Assembly (NCBI GenBank): GCA_016281355.1 | Contig: JAEEIL010000025.1 | Location: 1 to 64,000 of the forward strand | Reading direction: 5' to 3' | Source: Elusimicrobiaceae bacterium | GTDB taxonomy: Bacteria; Elusimicrobiota; Elusimicrobia; Elusimicrobiales; Elusimicrobiaceae | DNA length: 64,000 nt | Part shown: positions 51,541-60,029 of the stretch, one piece after another | How the letters are laid out: each line of letters opens with the position of its first letter | Numbering within the stretch: the stretch's first letter is position 1 | Translations under genes and position numbers: made by a program | The notes under the pieces: model-generated | What the model saw: the letters and a program-made list of their open reading frames with translations, nothing else | Told to the model about the DNA's origin: nothing | Database searches by the model: none

Positions 51541-52434
51541 ATGAGTTACTTTTTAGCATTTTGTTTGGCACTTTGTTGGGGTACGGCATTTTTGGCAACA
51601 AAAAATATCGTTACTGCTCTGCCGCCTTATTGGAGTACATTTTTCAGGGTTTTGGCAGGTTTAGTATTTTTCCTAGTCTTCTATAAAATCCAAAATAAAA
51701 GCCTTAGAATTGACGTTAAACAACTTTGGCGCCCTTTTCTTATAGGTTTTATGCTGATACTTTTCCCTTTTGCCGCATTATCTTGGGGGCAACGCTTTGT
51801 TGCACCGACGGTGGGGGGGATTTTTAACGGAACTGTGCCGATATGGTCCTTTATAGCAGGTGCAATTATTTTAAAAGGGGTGGACCGCTTTACCTGGCGC
51901 AGGGCTTTCGGTATAATTTTCGGTATTATCGGTTTACTTATTATTACTTGGCCGAAAGTGAGCGCAAACTTCCACGGCATAAATTCAACGGAAATTTACG
52001 GCTATATTGCACTTTTATTTATGGCATGGTCTTACGGGCTTGGCAATGTTATGACAAAAAAAATTATGGTTGATAATAATAAAACCACTTTAGAGGCAAA
52101 TACATTTTACCAATACTTAATTTCCGCTGTAATTTTGCTTGCGGTTTCTTTTATAGCGGAGCCTTTCCCTCAAGCAAGCCAATTTTCCGCAAAAGTGATA
52201 ATTTCAATAATTTGCGCCGGTGTATTTTCTTCGGCAGTAGCATTTTTGCTTATGGTGGAACTTATTAAAAGGTGGGGGGCAACGCGTATGGCATCAGTAA
52301 CTTATTTTACGCCCGTTGTTGCCATGGTGCTTGATATTTTTGCCCTGCGCCGTTATCCTACAAGTTATGAACTGCTTGGCTTATTTATTATTTTCTGCGG
52401 ATTATTCCTAATCCAAAAACCGATAAAAGAATAA
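51541..52434 (+). CDS. EamA/DMT-family transporter
   Basis: Predicted product of 297 aa with ten helices and two EamA repeats. LCWGTAFLATKNIV near the N-terminus and WGATRMASVTYFTPVVA (about 239-255) are family signatures. It is a second, distinct paralogue of the transporter at 14965-15861. It appears co-transcribed with the transglutaminase-like gene. Substrate unknown. Confidence 0.88.
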   Translation: MSYFLAFCLALCWGTAFLATKNIVTALPPYWSTFFRVLAGLVFFLVFYKIQNKSLRIDVKQLWRPFLIGFMLILFPFAALSWGQRFVAPTVGGIFNGTVPIWSFIAGAIILKGVDRFTWRRAFGIIFGIIGLLIITWPKVSANFHGINSTEIYGYIALLFMAWSYGLGNVMTKKIMVDNNKTTLEANTFYQYLISAVILLAVSFIAEPFPQASQFSAKVIISIICAGVFSSAVAFLLMVELIKRWGATRMASVTYFTPVVAMVLDIFALRRYPTSYELLGLFIIFCGLFLIQKPIKE

Positions 52435-52480
52435 AATAGTAAACACCTATTAAAATTGATAAAATAAGTTTATACCAATT

Positions 52481-52528
52481 ACTCCCCGCCCCTTTGTTTA
52501 CAAAGGCGGAGGGGCGGGGGGTGGGGTT
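52481..52528. repeat. REP-like palindromic element, copy 1
   Basis: A 48-base GC-rich unit with an internal dyad (CCCCTTTGTTTACAAAGG core). A second copy at 54548-54595 matches at 47 of 48 positions by eye. A diverged inverted copy lies at 52554-52607, so the pair could fold into a larger cruciform just upstream of the DUF559 gene. Confidence 0.8.
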
Positions 52529-52553
52529 GCAAAATAAAGAAAACCTTTTTAAT

Positions 52554-52607
52554 AACCCCACTCCTAACCTCTCCGCCTTTACAAGTAAAGGGGAGAGGAA
52601 TTATAGG
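52554..52607. repeat. REP-like element, inverted diverged copy
   Basis: Reverse complement of this stretch aligns with copy 1 (shared GTAAAGGCGGAG and GTGGGGTT blocks). Its last 14 bases, AGAGGAATTATAGG (52594-52607), recur exactly at 52959-52972, directly after the DUF559 gene. Confidence 0.7.
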
Positions 52608-52618
52608 AAACAACTAAA

Positions 52619-52960
52619 ATGGTTAAAAAGAGAACTCCTAACATACAAAATTTAGCAAAAACAATGCGTCATACTCCTACAGAATTTGAGCGTTTGCTGT
52701 GGTATCATTTAAGAGATAAATTTCCACAAATACATTTTAGAAGACAATATCAAATAGGGAAATATATTGCAGACTTTGTTTCTCTCAAAAGCAAACTAAT
52801 ATTAGAATGCGACGGAGGCCAACACAGTAAAGAAAAAGACAAAATAAGAGATTTATTTTTGCAAAGTAAAGGTTATACTGTTCTACACATTTGGAATAAA
52901 GATTTAATTACCAATCTAAATGGAATTCTAACTTTAATATATGAACATATAAAAAAGTAG
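52619..52960 (+). CDS. DUF559 (VSR-like) endonuclease-domain protein
   Basis: Predicted product of 113 aa. RRQYQIGKYIADFVSLKSKL (about 40-59) and ILECDGGQHSKEKDKIRDLF (about 60-79) contain the Asp, Glu and His positions of the very-short-patch-repair-like restriction-endonuclease fold. The function of DUF559 proteins is unknown. The gene is framed by a 14-base direct repeat and REP-like palindromes, which suggests a mobile or repeat-linked cassette. No methylase or MutL gene is adjacent. Confidence 0.85.
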   Translation: MVKKRTPNIQNLAKTMRHTPTEFERLLWYHLRDKFPQIHFRRQYQIGKYIADFVSLKSKLILECDGGQHSKEKDKIRDLFLQSKGYTVLHIWNKDLITNLNGILTLIYEHIKK

Positions 52961-52988
52961 AGGAATTATAGGTAATTTTCCTATAAAA

Positions 52989-53016
52989 AAATACCCCTGC
53001 GGTTGCAGGGGTATTT
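52989..53016. terminator. Terminator between DUF559 and the porin gene
   Basis: AAATACCCCTGC / GCAGGGGTATTT stem with a 4-base loop and a minus-strand T-run. It mainly serves the porin gene. Confidence 0.87.
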
Positions 53017-53035
53017 AAATTCACAGATTCTTAGA

Positions 53036-54271
53036 TTAGAACTTGATGTTCATACCAAGTTGAACTGCGGTCGGTGAATGTTTCCAGCTGTGACCAGCAT
53101 TGGTTAAGATAGCACCGGTTAAGTCAAAAGCAACATATTCGTTATGATTGTAAACGACTTTTGCTTCCCAGCTGTTACCTTGCCAGACACCATCCGTTTC
53201 ACCGGTATAGTAATCTAAACCGAAACCGACTTTTTCAAGGCTTGCAAATTTCATGCAAACACCGGCATTGAGGATTTCCCAATTTGCAAGTGCGCCGCCA
53301 AGAATGTTATTAATAGCACCCGGTACACCTTGAGCTACTAATACAGTTCCAAACATTAAACCGGGGCGATAGTTACCGAAAGCTGCAAAATTCTTTTCAG
53401 ATTTCAAGTAAGTTACGCGCGGGGTAATTTGTGTATCATCTGTACCCATAGGTAAAGCTAAGTCAGCTTTAACTTGCCAACCTTTGTCATTACCCAAGGA
53501 ATAGTTCCTTGTATATTCAGCACCCAATTTGAAGTGTTCATATTCAATGGTAGGTTTAACACCCCAGAAACCGAAGTGAGTAACACCTAAACCAGCAGGG
53601 ACGAGAATAGTATCAGTTGCTTCGTTTTTAACTTGATAAATGTAAGCTGATGCTTTGATATTGTCATTAATTTTGACATCTAAATCTAAACCAGCGAGGT
53701 CTAAGTTATCTCCTGTGGTTGGAAGAGCAGGAGCAACAACAGCATTATTCAAAGTGAAATAAGCTGCTGTTAAAGCAAAATTTTCCCCGTTATATCTGAC
53801 AGTTGCACCATCAAGTGATTGATACCCGTTAACAACTGCATAACCAAAATCAGGACCAAAATACATTACAGCGCTTTTTACATCACCGTAATATTGGCGA
53901 CCGACTTTGACTTCTAATGCATCAAAAACATTTGAAATTTTGACAAATGCTTCTGCTACATATGTGTTGTTCCAAACAGTATTAAGGCTTTCGCCAGTTG
54001 TGTAAGGAGCGGCAGCAGCAGGATCGCTACCAAACACATTTCTATGTGCAAATGTTAATTTGGCTTGAACGTCTTCAACTAAGTCTGCTTCAAGACCAAA
54101 TAATACACGGTTTGTTATACCTTTAAGGTTGTTTACCGGGGCTGGAAAAACACCGTGATTTTCATAAGCTAAACCGATGGTTTGAATATCACCGGTGACT
54201 TTTACATTTTCAACAGCAAAGGCAGGTGCAAATAATGCAAATGCCAAAACTGCAACGAGTAGTTTTTTCAT
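53036..54271 (-). CDS. Outer-membrane porin-like beta-barrel protein
   Basis: Predicted product of 411 aa with a signal peptide (about 1-19). The mature part alternates short polar and aromatic strands and ends in phenylalanine (LGMNIKF), as in BAM substrates. KVGRQYYGDVKSAVMYFGPD (about 121-140) and EYTRNYSLGNDKGWQVKADL resemble alginate-export or OprO/P-type porins, but I cannot fix a substrate. AGGAGG ribosome site and its own terminator suggest high expression. Confidence 0.75.
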   Translation of the reverse strand: MKKLLVAVLAFALFAPAFAVENVKVTGDIQTIGLAYENHGVFPAPVNNLKGITNRVLFGLEADLVEDVQAKLTFAHRNVFGSDPAAAAPYTTGESLNTVWNNTYVAEAFVKISNVFDALEVKVGRQYYGDVKSAVMYFGPDFGYAVVNGYQSLDGATVRYNGENFALTAAYFTLNNAVVAPALPTTGDNLDLAGLDLDVKINDNIKASAYIYQVKNEATDTILVPAGLGVTHFGFWGVKPTIEYEHFKLGAEYTRNYSLGNDKGWQVKADLALPMGTDDTQITPRVTYLKSEKNFAAFGNYRPGLMFGTVLVAQGVPGAINNILGGALANWEILNAGVCMKFASLEKVGFGLDYYTGETDGVWQGNSWEAKVVYNHNEYVAFDLTGAILTNAGHSWKHSPTAVQLGMNIKF

Positions 54272-54627
54272 TTTTCCTCCTTTATGAATTAACTAACTGA
54301 CTACCCATATACTTTATATCTTTTTAAAGTAAAATGTCAAGCCCTAAAATAGGAAATTTACAATTTTCATTTATAGCCGTCTAATTCTTTTTGGCAAATT
54401 TTAATTTTTCTTTTCCTAGAGTACCGAGAGTCGCTACGCTCCCATTCTTCTTTGTACTCGTCGTCAAAGACAAATTAAAATTTCCTCAAAAATACTTGCC
54501 GGGTAACGCGCATGGTTTGATTTTGTAAAATAAAAATTCTTCCTTTTACTCCCCGCCCCTTTGTTTACAAAGGCGGAGGGGCTGGGGGTGGGGTTATTGA
54601 ACAGGGAAAATTATATATAATATAAGT
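54272..54627. other. Intergenic region with a REP-like element
   Basis: 356 bases between the porin and the divergent 54628 gene. It holds a GC-rich stretch (54418-54475) with GAGTAC- and AGTCGCTACGCTCCC-type pieces and the REP-like copy 2. No coding frame is visible. Confidence 0.5.
54548..54595. repeat. REP-like palindromic element, copy 2
   Basis: Matches copy 1 (52481-52528) at 47 of 48 positions, same orientation, with one G-to-T difference at position 36. No gene is attached to this copy. Confidence 0.8.
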
Positions 54628-55968
54628 ATGAAAAGATTAATATTACCTTTTGTTGTTCTTGTTTTTACCACGGTGCAAGTGTTTGCACAAGAGGCCCTAA
54701 TTGTTAAACAAGACGGGGCAAAAGTTTATTTAGATATTTCCGAGTTTAAGGAAAAACCTAAAGTAAACGATAACTTTACCGTTACCTTTTGGGGCGGTGA
54801 AATTAAAAACCCAAAAACAGGCAAAGTGTTGGGTAAAACCGTTGAACGCCGTCTAACAGGTACTATTACCGAAGTTGAAAAACTTTTTGCCGTAGGTACA
54901 GTTAATAATATAGGTAAGGAAGATAAACTTGAGGGCATTGAAGCAGATATTTCAGTTTCCGCACCTGTAACAAATGTTATTGCCGAACAAAAAGACAAAG
55001 ACACTATAAAACCGCTTTGGCAAAGCGCACCCCTTGAAGGCAAAGCCCTTGCCTTTACCGCAGGCGATATTATGGCAAACGGTGAAAGCAATTTACTTAT
55101 CGCTTATGAAGGCAATAATATTATTGCTTATGATTTAAAAGACGATAAATTAGATAAAGTATCGGAATTTAAATTAAGCCCAATGTACGAAATTATTTCC
55201 TTAGATAATGCAGACTTAAATGAAAATGGCAAAGCGGAAATTTTTATATCATACTTCGATAGTGCAAGAAACCATTTTAACACTGCAGTTTATGAAGCAG
55301 AAGATAATAATTTTGTAGAAAAAGCAAAGATACGCGGCCTTGTAAAAGGCATAGCACCGTTTAACGGCAAACGCGTTTTATATACACAAAATATCAACAA
55401 TATGTCCGGCAAATTTAAAGCTTTAAACCCGGCTGTTTTGGAATATAAAGACGGCAAATATCAGGCAGGCAAGCAATTAAAAGCATATAAGTTCCAAAGT
55501 ATTTACGGTTTTAATGTCGCTGAATTTGACGGGGATAAACAAAATGTAATTTACACACAACCAAGCGGAAAGTTACGCCTACAATTTGATAAAAAGAGTT
55601 CTTATATTAACAGCCCGTCCGAATTTAATTTTGCATCCACACCAAACAGGGTTAAATTTGATAATGAAGTTCTAAAATTTTATCCTTCCCTTGCCGTATA
55701 TGATAAGGATGGGGGGGTAATAGTTGCCGGACTTCAAAATGAGGCTAAACTCGGTATTTTATCAAGCACCTTCGGTTCTTACCAAAGGGGGAAATTAGTT
55801 TTACTTAAATGGGACGGTTCTTCCTTAGAAAGTTTTGCTAATACGCCGATTGGCGGTTATACAGTAGATTTACTGCAAGGTTCTTTGGGCAGTTATCAAG
55901 ATGTTTTGATTGTACCGTTTATTACGGGCGCAGGCAAAACAACCGTAGTATTATACCCGGCTAAATAA
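54628..55968 (+). CDS. Exported FlgT-like / FG-GAP-like protein
   Basis: Predicted product of 446 aa with a signal peptide (about 1-20). Residues about 30-110 (VNDNFTVTFWGGEIKNPKTG, VLGKTVERRLTGTITEVE) resemble the FlgT C-terminal domain. Residues about 140-446 look like an incomplete beta-propeller with DADLNENGKAEIFISYFDS-type FG-GAP motifs. Similar proteins are common in gut diderms. Function unknown. TATAAT (54616-54621) is exactly six bases before the ATG, so it is leaderless by prediction. Confidence 0.65.
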   Translation: MKRLILPFVVLVFTTVQVFAQEALIVKQDGAKVYLDISEFKEKPKVNDNFTVTFWGGEIKNPKTGKVLGKTVERRLTGTITEVEKLFAVGTVNNIGKEDKLEGIEADISVSAPVTNVIAEQKDKDTIKPLWQSAPLEGKALAFTAGDIMANGESNLLIAYEGNNIIAYDLKDDKLDKVSEFKLSPMYEIISLDNADLNENGKAEIFISYFDSARNHFNTAVYEAEDNNFVEKAKIRGLVKGIAPFNGKRVLYTQNINNMSGKFKALNPAVLEYKDGKYQAGKQLKAYKFQSIYGFNVAEFDGDKQNVIYTQPSGKLRLQFDKKSSYINSPSEFNFASTPNRVKFDNEVLKFYPSLAVYDKDGGVIVAGLQNEAKLGILSSTFGSYQRGKLVLLKWDGSSLESFANTPIGGYTVDLLQGSLGSYQDVLIVPFITGAGKTTVVLYPAK

Positions 55969-55980
55969 ATTTAAGCATTA

Positions 55981-56012
55981 AAAAACCCCGGCTTTAATCG
56001 GCCGGGGTTTTT
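55981..56012. terminator. Convergent terminator
   Basis: AACCCCGGC / GCCGGGGTT stem with A- and T-rich flanks, between the 54628 gene and the secreted paralogues. Confidence 0.87.
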
Positions 56013-56022
56013 GTTTGTGATT

Positions 56023-57102
56023 TTATTTATACATGAAAAGCTTTTCGTTTATTTGATTTTGCATTTCTTGCATTTTCTCTTCTATACTAGGCTCCACATA
56101 TTCTACCGGTGCTGTGTAAAAACCGTTCTTAATGGCACCTTGTTCAAAAGATTCACATAATTCAGGTTTCCCTGTAATACGGGGGCAACTCCATATGTCT
56201 ACTTTAATATTATGTTTTTCACGGCGTAAAGTTTCACCGGTAACTGTGTCTAACATGTCAGAAAACATATCCCAGCCACCTTCGCCCAACAACTCATACA
56301 TCTTTTTATGTTTTTTGCCCTGATAATATTCTTTTTCGGCTTCATCGGATTCATTATATGCTATTGAATGATACCAAAGACGTTTGATATATCTTAAAAG
56401 TTCAGGGGTATTGGTTTCGTCACTTTTTTGCTTCATTTCATTTAAAATTGTGCGCAATCTTTCTCTACCACCGCCATAAACATATTTATCAAGTTTAATT
56501 TCAGGGTCAATATACTTACATATACCAAAACCAAGCATATATGAAACATATAAGGTGGTGTAAATATTTTTACCAGTCATGGCAGAAAAGCCGTCCCATT
56601 TCCTGTATATTGTCCCGGGTTGCCAAAGGTTAGTTAAAATTAATTCTACACGCTCTTGCAACCATGTATTTTTAAAACGGTTATAAAAATCTCTGTAAGA
56701 TTTAATGTTAAAATTTCTGGGTTCTGCATGATATAAAAGTCTATAAAGATTATTTAAAGAATCATACAAACCGGCATCAACTTCAACAAGATTATAAATA
56801 GCCCTTTCCCTTACTGCACCCTTTTGCCATACATGCCAAAGGAAACTTTTGCCGTTAATACGGTCAGCGGTACAGATTCCGTTTGCTTTATCTCCTTCAT
56901 AGGCAGGGCCACAATCAGGGATGCTATTTGTATATTCCTGTAATGCTTCCAAATCATTATTCTTTAACAATTCTAAGGCTTTTTCATTAAAATTGCTTTG
57001 TGACCAATAGGACTCAATCGGGTTTGCCATCAACTTGGAACAATAACCGATAGCCAAAACAAATATTATTAAGGTAAAAATATATTTACAGATGTTTTTC
57101 AT
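56023..57102 (-). CDS. Exported protein of unknown family, tandem paralogue 2
   Basis: Predicted product of 359 aa with a signal peptide (about 1-26). It shares its whole length with the gene upstream: SIPDCGP...CTADRINGKSF near the N-terminus, WLQERVELILTNLWQPGT and GGGRERLRTILNEMKQKSDE in the middle, and CESFEQGAIKNGFY near the C-terminus. Four cysteines are shared, suggesting two disulfides. Helix-rich. I do not recognise the family. It starts 12 bases after the previous gene's stop. Confidence 0.65.
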   Translation of the reverse strand: MKNICKYIFTLIIFVLAIGYCSKLMANPIESYWSQSNFNEKALELLKNNDLEALQEYTNSIPDCGPAYEGDKANGICTADRINGKSFLWHVWQKGAVRERAIYNLVEVDAGLYDSLNNLYRLLYHAEPRNFNIKSYRDFYNRFKNTWLQERVELILTNLWQPGTIYRKWDGFSAMTGKNIYTTLYVSYMLGFGICKYIDPEIKLDKYVYGGGRERLRTILNEMKQKSDETNTPELLRYIKRLWYHSIAYNESDEAEKEYYQGKKHKKMYELLGEGGWDMFSDMLDTVTGETLRREKHNIKVDIWSCPRITGKPELCESFEQGAIKNGFYTAPVEYVEPSIEEKMQEMQNQINEKLFMYK

Positions 57103-57114
57103 TTTACTTATTCC

Positions 57115-58188
57115 TTATAGGGCTGTCATATATTTTTCTGTAAATTTATCTTGAATTTCTTGAAGGCTTTCTTCAAAGGTCGGCTCAACATACGGAGGGT
57201 AATAGAAACCGTATTTTTCTGCGCCTTGTTCAAAAGCGGAACAAATCTTTTCCGGATCGTATACGTCTTTATGGCTCAATACACGCCTGCAAGCATAAAT
57301 GTTTAATTTAATTGTGTGCCTTTCCCATGCATTTGATTTCATGCCCACTTTGCCGAAGACATCCCAGCCTTCTCTATCTAAGTATTTATACATGCGTTCT
57401 TGCTTGCTGCCTTTGTAATATTCTTGTTCGCCATCGTCCCATCCTTCGTAGGAAACAATAGAGTAAAACCATTCATGCAAAACCCTTTGAAAAAGATCAA
57501 GGGCATCCAATTTTTGGGCTTGGTTTTTCATTTCATTTAATATCGTGCGTAATCTGCCGGAACCACCGTTATAGAGGTGCAAGTCCATAGAAATTTCACG
57601 GCTGACATATTTAAAAGTACCTATGCTGAGTTTTTCGGAAAGATAAATTGTAGTAAAAATTCTTTCCCCGGTAAGGCAAGAAAACCTTGTATATTTATCC
57701 ATGGTATCGCCCCTTTGCCAAATCTTAATCATTGCTTTTTCAGCCCTTTCCGCTAACCAAGTATCGCGGAAACGATTATAAAAACTTTGGTACTTTTTTA
57801 TATCAAGAGTTCTGTAAAAATCCCTATATAAATATGAATATAATCTTTCAAAACCTTCATATATAGCAACATCAACATTAACTACGGTAAAATCTTTATA
57901 CTCCCACTTAAAATTTCTTTGAAAGACATGGGTAACAAAATCTTTCCCGTCGATACGGTCAAGCGTACAAAGCGGGGGGGTAGTGCCGTCTTCCAAATAC
58001 TCGCAATTAGGTATGCTTTCCGTTAACTCTTTTAACTCTTCCAAACTGTTTGATTTTAATAAATCAAGAACGGTTTTTTCAAATTCCTGTTGGGCTTTAT
58101 AAGATGTGTAATTGTCTGCTTTTGCAATTACAGATAGACATATTATGCCAAATATTACAATGCATAACGTTTTAACTAATTGTTTCAT
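57115..58188 (-). CDS. Exported protein of unknown family, tandem paralogue 1
   Basis: Predicted product of 357 aa with a signal peptide (about 1-24). It is a clear paralogue of the downstream gene (my by-eye estimate is 40-50 % identity). Shared motifs: CTLDRIDGKDF, YNRFRDTWLAERAEKAMIKI, GSGRLRTILNEMKNQAQKLD and CSAFEQGAEKYGFYYPP. Its promoter block resembles that of the SpoIID-like gene. No catalytic signature is visible. Confidence 0.65.
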   Translation of the reverse strand: MKQLVKTLCIVIFGIICLSVIAKADNYTSYKAQQEFEKTVLDLLKSNSLEELKELTESIPNCEYLEDGTTPPLCTLDRIDGKDFVTHVFQRNFKWEYKDFTVVNVDVAIYEGFERLYSYLYRDFYRTLDIKKYQSFYNRFRDTWLAERAEKAMIKIWQRGDTMDKYTRFSCLTGERIFTTIYLSEKLSIGTFKYVSREISMDLHLYNGGSGRLRTILNEMKNQAQKLDALDLFQRVLHEWFYSIVSYEGWDDGEQEYYKGSKQERMYKYLDREGWDVFGKVGMKSNAWERHTIKLNIYACRRVLSHKDVYDPEKICSAFEQGAEKYGFYYPPYVEPTFEESLQEIQDKFTEKYMTAL

Positions 58189-58245
58189 TTCAGTTTATAC
58201 CTCTTATTAATATTACGGCAAATTAGTTTTGCCGATACTTGTATA

Positions 58246-58311
58246 ATTCTATTCTACTAGTTAACACGCAACAATGAAAGGGTCCTATGGCCTATAAAGC
58301 AAATAGGTCTT
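58246..58311 (-). promoter_or_regulatory. Promoter with upstream dyad for the secreted paralogues
   Basis: On the minus strand TTGTTG (58269-58274), 17 bases, TAGAAT (58246-58251). Upstream of the -35 lies GGGTCC (58280-58285) and the dyad CCTAT...ATAGG (58291-58307), similar to the block at 38277-38307. Confidence 0.45.
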
Positions 58312-58401
58312 ATTGGCACCTGTGTTTTTGCAGAGGAAATAAAAATTTGCTATAATATTTATGTTGTAAGAAGTTACAATTTAAAATTTTTTTAGTTTTA
58401 A

Positions 58402-58473
58402 GCCCAGTTGGCGCAGTGGTAGCGCGTTCCCTTGACATGGGAAAGGTCACAGGTTCAAATCCTGTACTGGGCA
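58402..58473 (+). tRNA. tRNA-Val (anticodon GAC)
   Basis: The acceptor GCCCAGT pairs with ACTGGGC. The anticodon stem TTCCC/GGGAA holds the loop TTGACAT, giving GAC. The T-arm loop is TTCAAAT. CCA is not encoded. It marks the left edge of the accessory region with the retron. Confidence 0.95.
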
Positions 58474-58763
58474 ATTTTTATTGGCAAATTTTTACGACGA
58501 TGATTTGTTGTTTTTTACCTATTTTATACCAATTTTGACCTAAACACTAAAAAGGTCATTTTTTGCAGATTTTTGCGGGTTTTTGTAGTTTTGTTGTCAA
58601 TATTTTGGCAATGGTTTTTTCTATACAAATATATCATCTTAGTATCTTTTCATTGGCAATTTAGAAAATTGCTCTCGTCTGAACAGGTAAATTTACGCGG
58701 GAAAGGTGAAAATATAATCTTTCTATAGGTGTATAATTTAGAACTAGACTATAAATTTTTACT
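58474..58763. other. AT-rich non-coding gap between tRNA-Val and the retron
   Basis: About 290 bases with no credible gene. TTGGCAA-type words recur (58482, 58610, 58653), and one A-rich stretch on the minus strand repeats ACAAAAACCCGCAAAAATCTGC-like units. The gap could be a decayed integration site, but no tRNA-end duplication was found. Confidence 0.4.
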
Positions 58764-59705
58764 TTATTTTTTTCGTATCAGTTTTTGAATTTTACTCTGT
58801 AAAGACTTAAATGTATTAGGATTTTGTTGATGAGTTGCAGCAATCTTCCCACTTATCCTACGTAGTTCTCTAACTGATAATTCTTTCAGTTTTTTATTAC
58901 GAACTGACTCACTAATTTCTTTTCTAAGTTTACGAGTAGGTATTAGTTGATTCTTTGGAGTTATACAATTCCCTGTAATAACTTTATATTGTGAAGGACC
59001 ATAAGTTTTAAGTTTTGATAATTTCAAAGACAAACCAACACTTTTGAAACGATTATTAATGTTCGTAATTATTTGTCTAGATATTGGCCTATTAAATGAA
59101 AGAGTCAAATCATCAACGTACAAAGTCATTTTCATACCTATAGAAGAAATATAATTAAAAACATCAATGAAAGTGTGATAATATGCCCAAAAAGCTACAA
59201 TTTGACTACACGGAGAACCTGTAGGAATAAAACATTTGTTTGTTTTTATATCGTGATACATAATTAATTCTGTTAATAAATAAGCAACATCGGGAGAAGT
59301 TTTAAATTCATATAAAAATGATTGAAATACTCGCTCTCTAGAAGTGCTTTTATAAAATTTTTCAATATCTATACAAGTAACGAAATTAGAATTCAAATGA
59401 GGAATAGCGTTATGAACGATATTTTTACCTTTCTGTCCTGATATTAACCACTCTGGAACATTTGTACGCATCAAAAGGTTTTTTATTCTAGAATGTATTT
59501 CTTTTAAATCATCCAAAGGTTCTTCGACTAATCGTGGTTTATTAGGATTTTTATAACTCGTAAAAACATTATAATATTTATGTGGGGTTATTTTTAAAAT
59601 ATGTATAATTTTTAATATTTCTTTCAAGGAAATACCTAACAATTTTGCTAAAGATTCTTTTTTATGTAAACGATAAAATGGAGAAAAATTTATAGATTTA
59701 GGCAT
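58764..59705 (-). CDS. Retron-type reverse transcriptase
   Basis: Predicted product of 313 aa, typical retron RT length. KGKNIVHNAIPHLNSNFVTC (about 93-112) contains the NAxxH motif diagnostic of retron RTs. RT3-4 has CIDIEKFYKSTS, RT4 has PTGSPCSQIVAFWAY (about 162-176), and the catalytic RT5 box is LYVDDLTLSF (about 195-204). The C-terminal VITGNCITPKNQLIPTRKL corresponds to the VTG motif. These enzymes make msDNA from a structured RNA. It overlaps the XRE gene by 8 bases. Codon use is more AT-rich than the neighbours, consistent with transfer. Confidence 0.9.
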   Translation of the reverse strand: MPKSINFSPFYRLHKKESLAKLLGISLKEILKIIHILKITPHKYYNVFTSYKNPNKPRLVEEPLDDLKEIHSRIKNLLMRTNVPEWLISGQKGKNIVHNAIPHLNSNFVTCIDIEKFYKSTSRERVFQSFLYEFKTSPDVAYLLTELIMYHDIKTNKCFIPTGSPCSQIVAFWAYYHTFIDVFNYISSIGMKMTLYVDDLTLSFNRPISRQIITNINNRFKSVGLSLKLSKLKTYGPSQYKVITGNCITPKNQLIPTRKLRKEISESVRNKKLKELSVRELRRISGKIAATHQQNPNTFKSLQSKIQKLIRKK

Positions 59706-60000
59706 TATTTTTTGTGGTACCGACTTTATCCATAGCTTCTAAGAATTTCAAAATATTATTACGTAATACAATTGTAGTTTTGCTATCAGTTCTAATATTT
59801 TCTGAAAAGAAAAGTATGGCAGAATCTGTGGTATTAAATGCTTTAGCATATTTGTGAATAATATCTAAGGACGGCTTTTTCTTACCTGATTCTATCTCGG
59901 AAAGATATCCGACAGATATATTAATTCTCTTAGATAATTCAGAAAGAGTCATATCATTAAAAATACGGATGAGGCGTAATGCCTGATTTAATTTCATCAT
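59698..60000 (-). CDS. XRE-family HTH protein of the retron locus
   Basis: Predicted product of 100 aa. The HTH (MTLSELSKRINISVGYLSEI, about 17-36, then SGKKKPSLD) is a classic XRE/Cro fold. The last 35 residues are a helical extension. It overlaps the RT gene, so it belongs to the same unit. Published retron classes include ones with an HTH accessory protein; assignment to such a class is inference. The start lacks a Shine-Dalgarno and follows the 15-base repeat arm at 60014-60028. Confidence 0.88.
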   Translation of the reverse strand: MMKLNQALRLIRIFNDMTLSELSKRINISVGYLSEIESGKKKPSLDIIHKYAKAFNTTDSAILFFSENIRTDSKTTIVLRNNILKFLEAMDKVGTTKNNA

Positions 60001-60013
60001 AATATTTAATTAC

Positions 60014-60028
60014 TAGGATGTTGTATTA
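60014..60028. repeat. Right arm of a 15-base inverted repeat
   Basis: TAGGATGTTGTATTA on the plus strand. Its exact reverse complement is at 60243-60257. The arms bracket the small peptide gene, and this arm sits between that gene's stop and the XRE start. Confidence 0.85.
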
Positions 60029-60029
60029 T

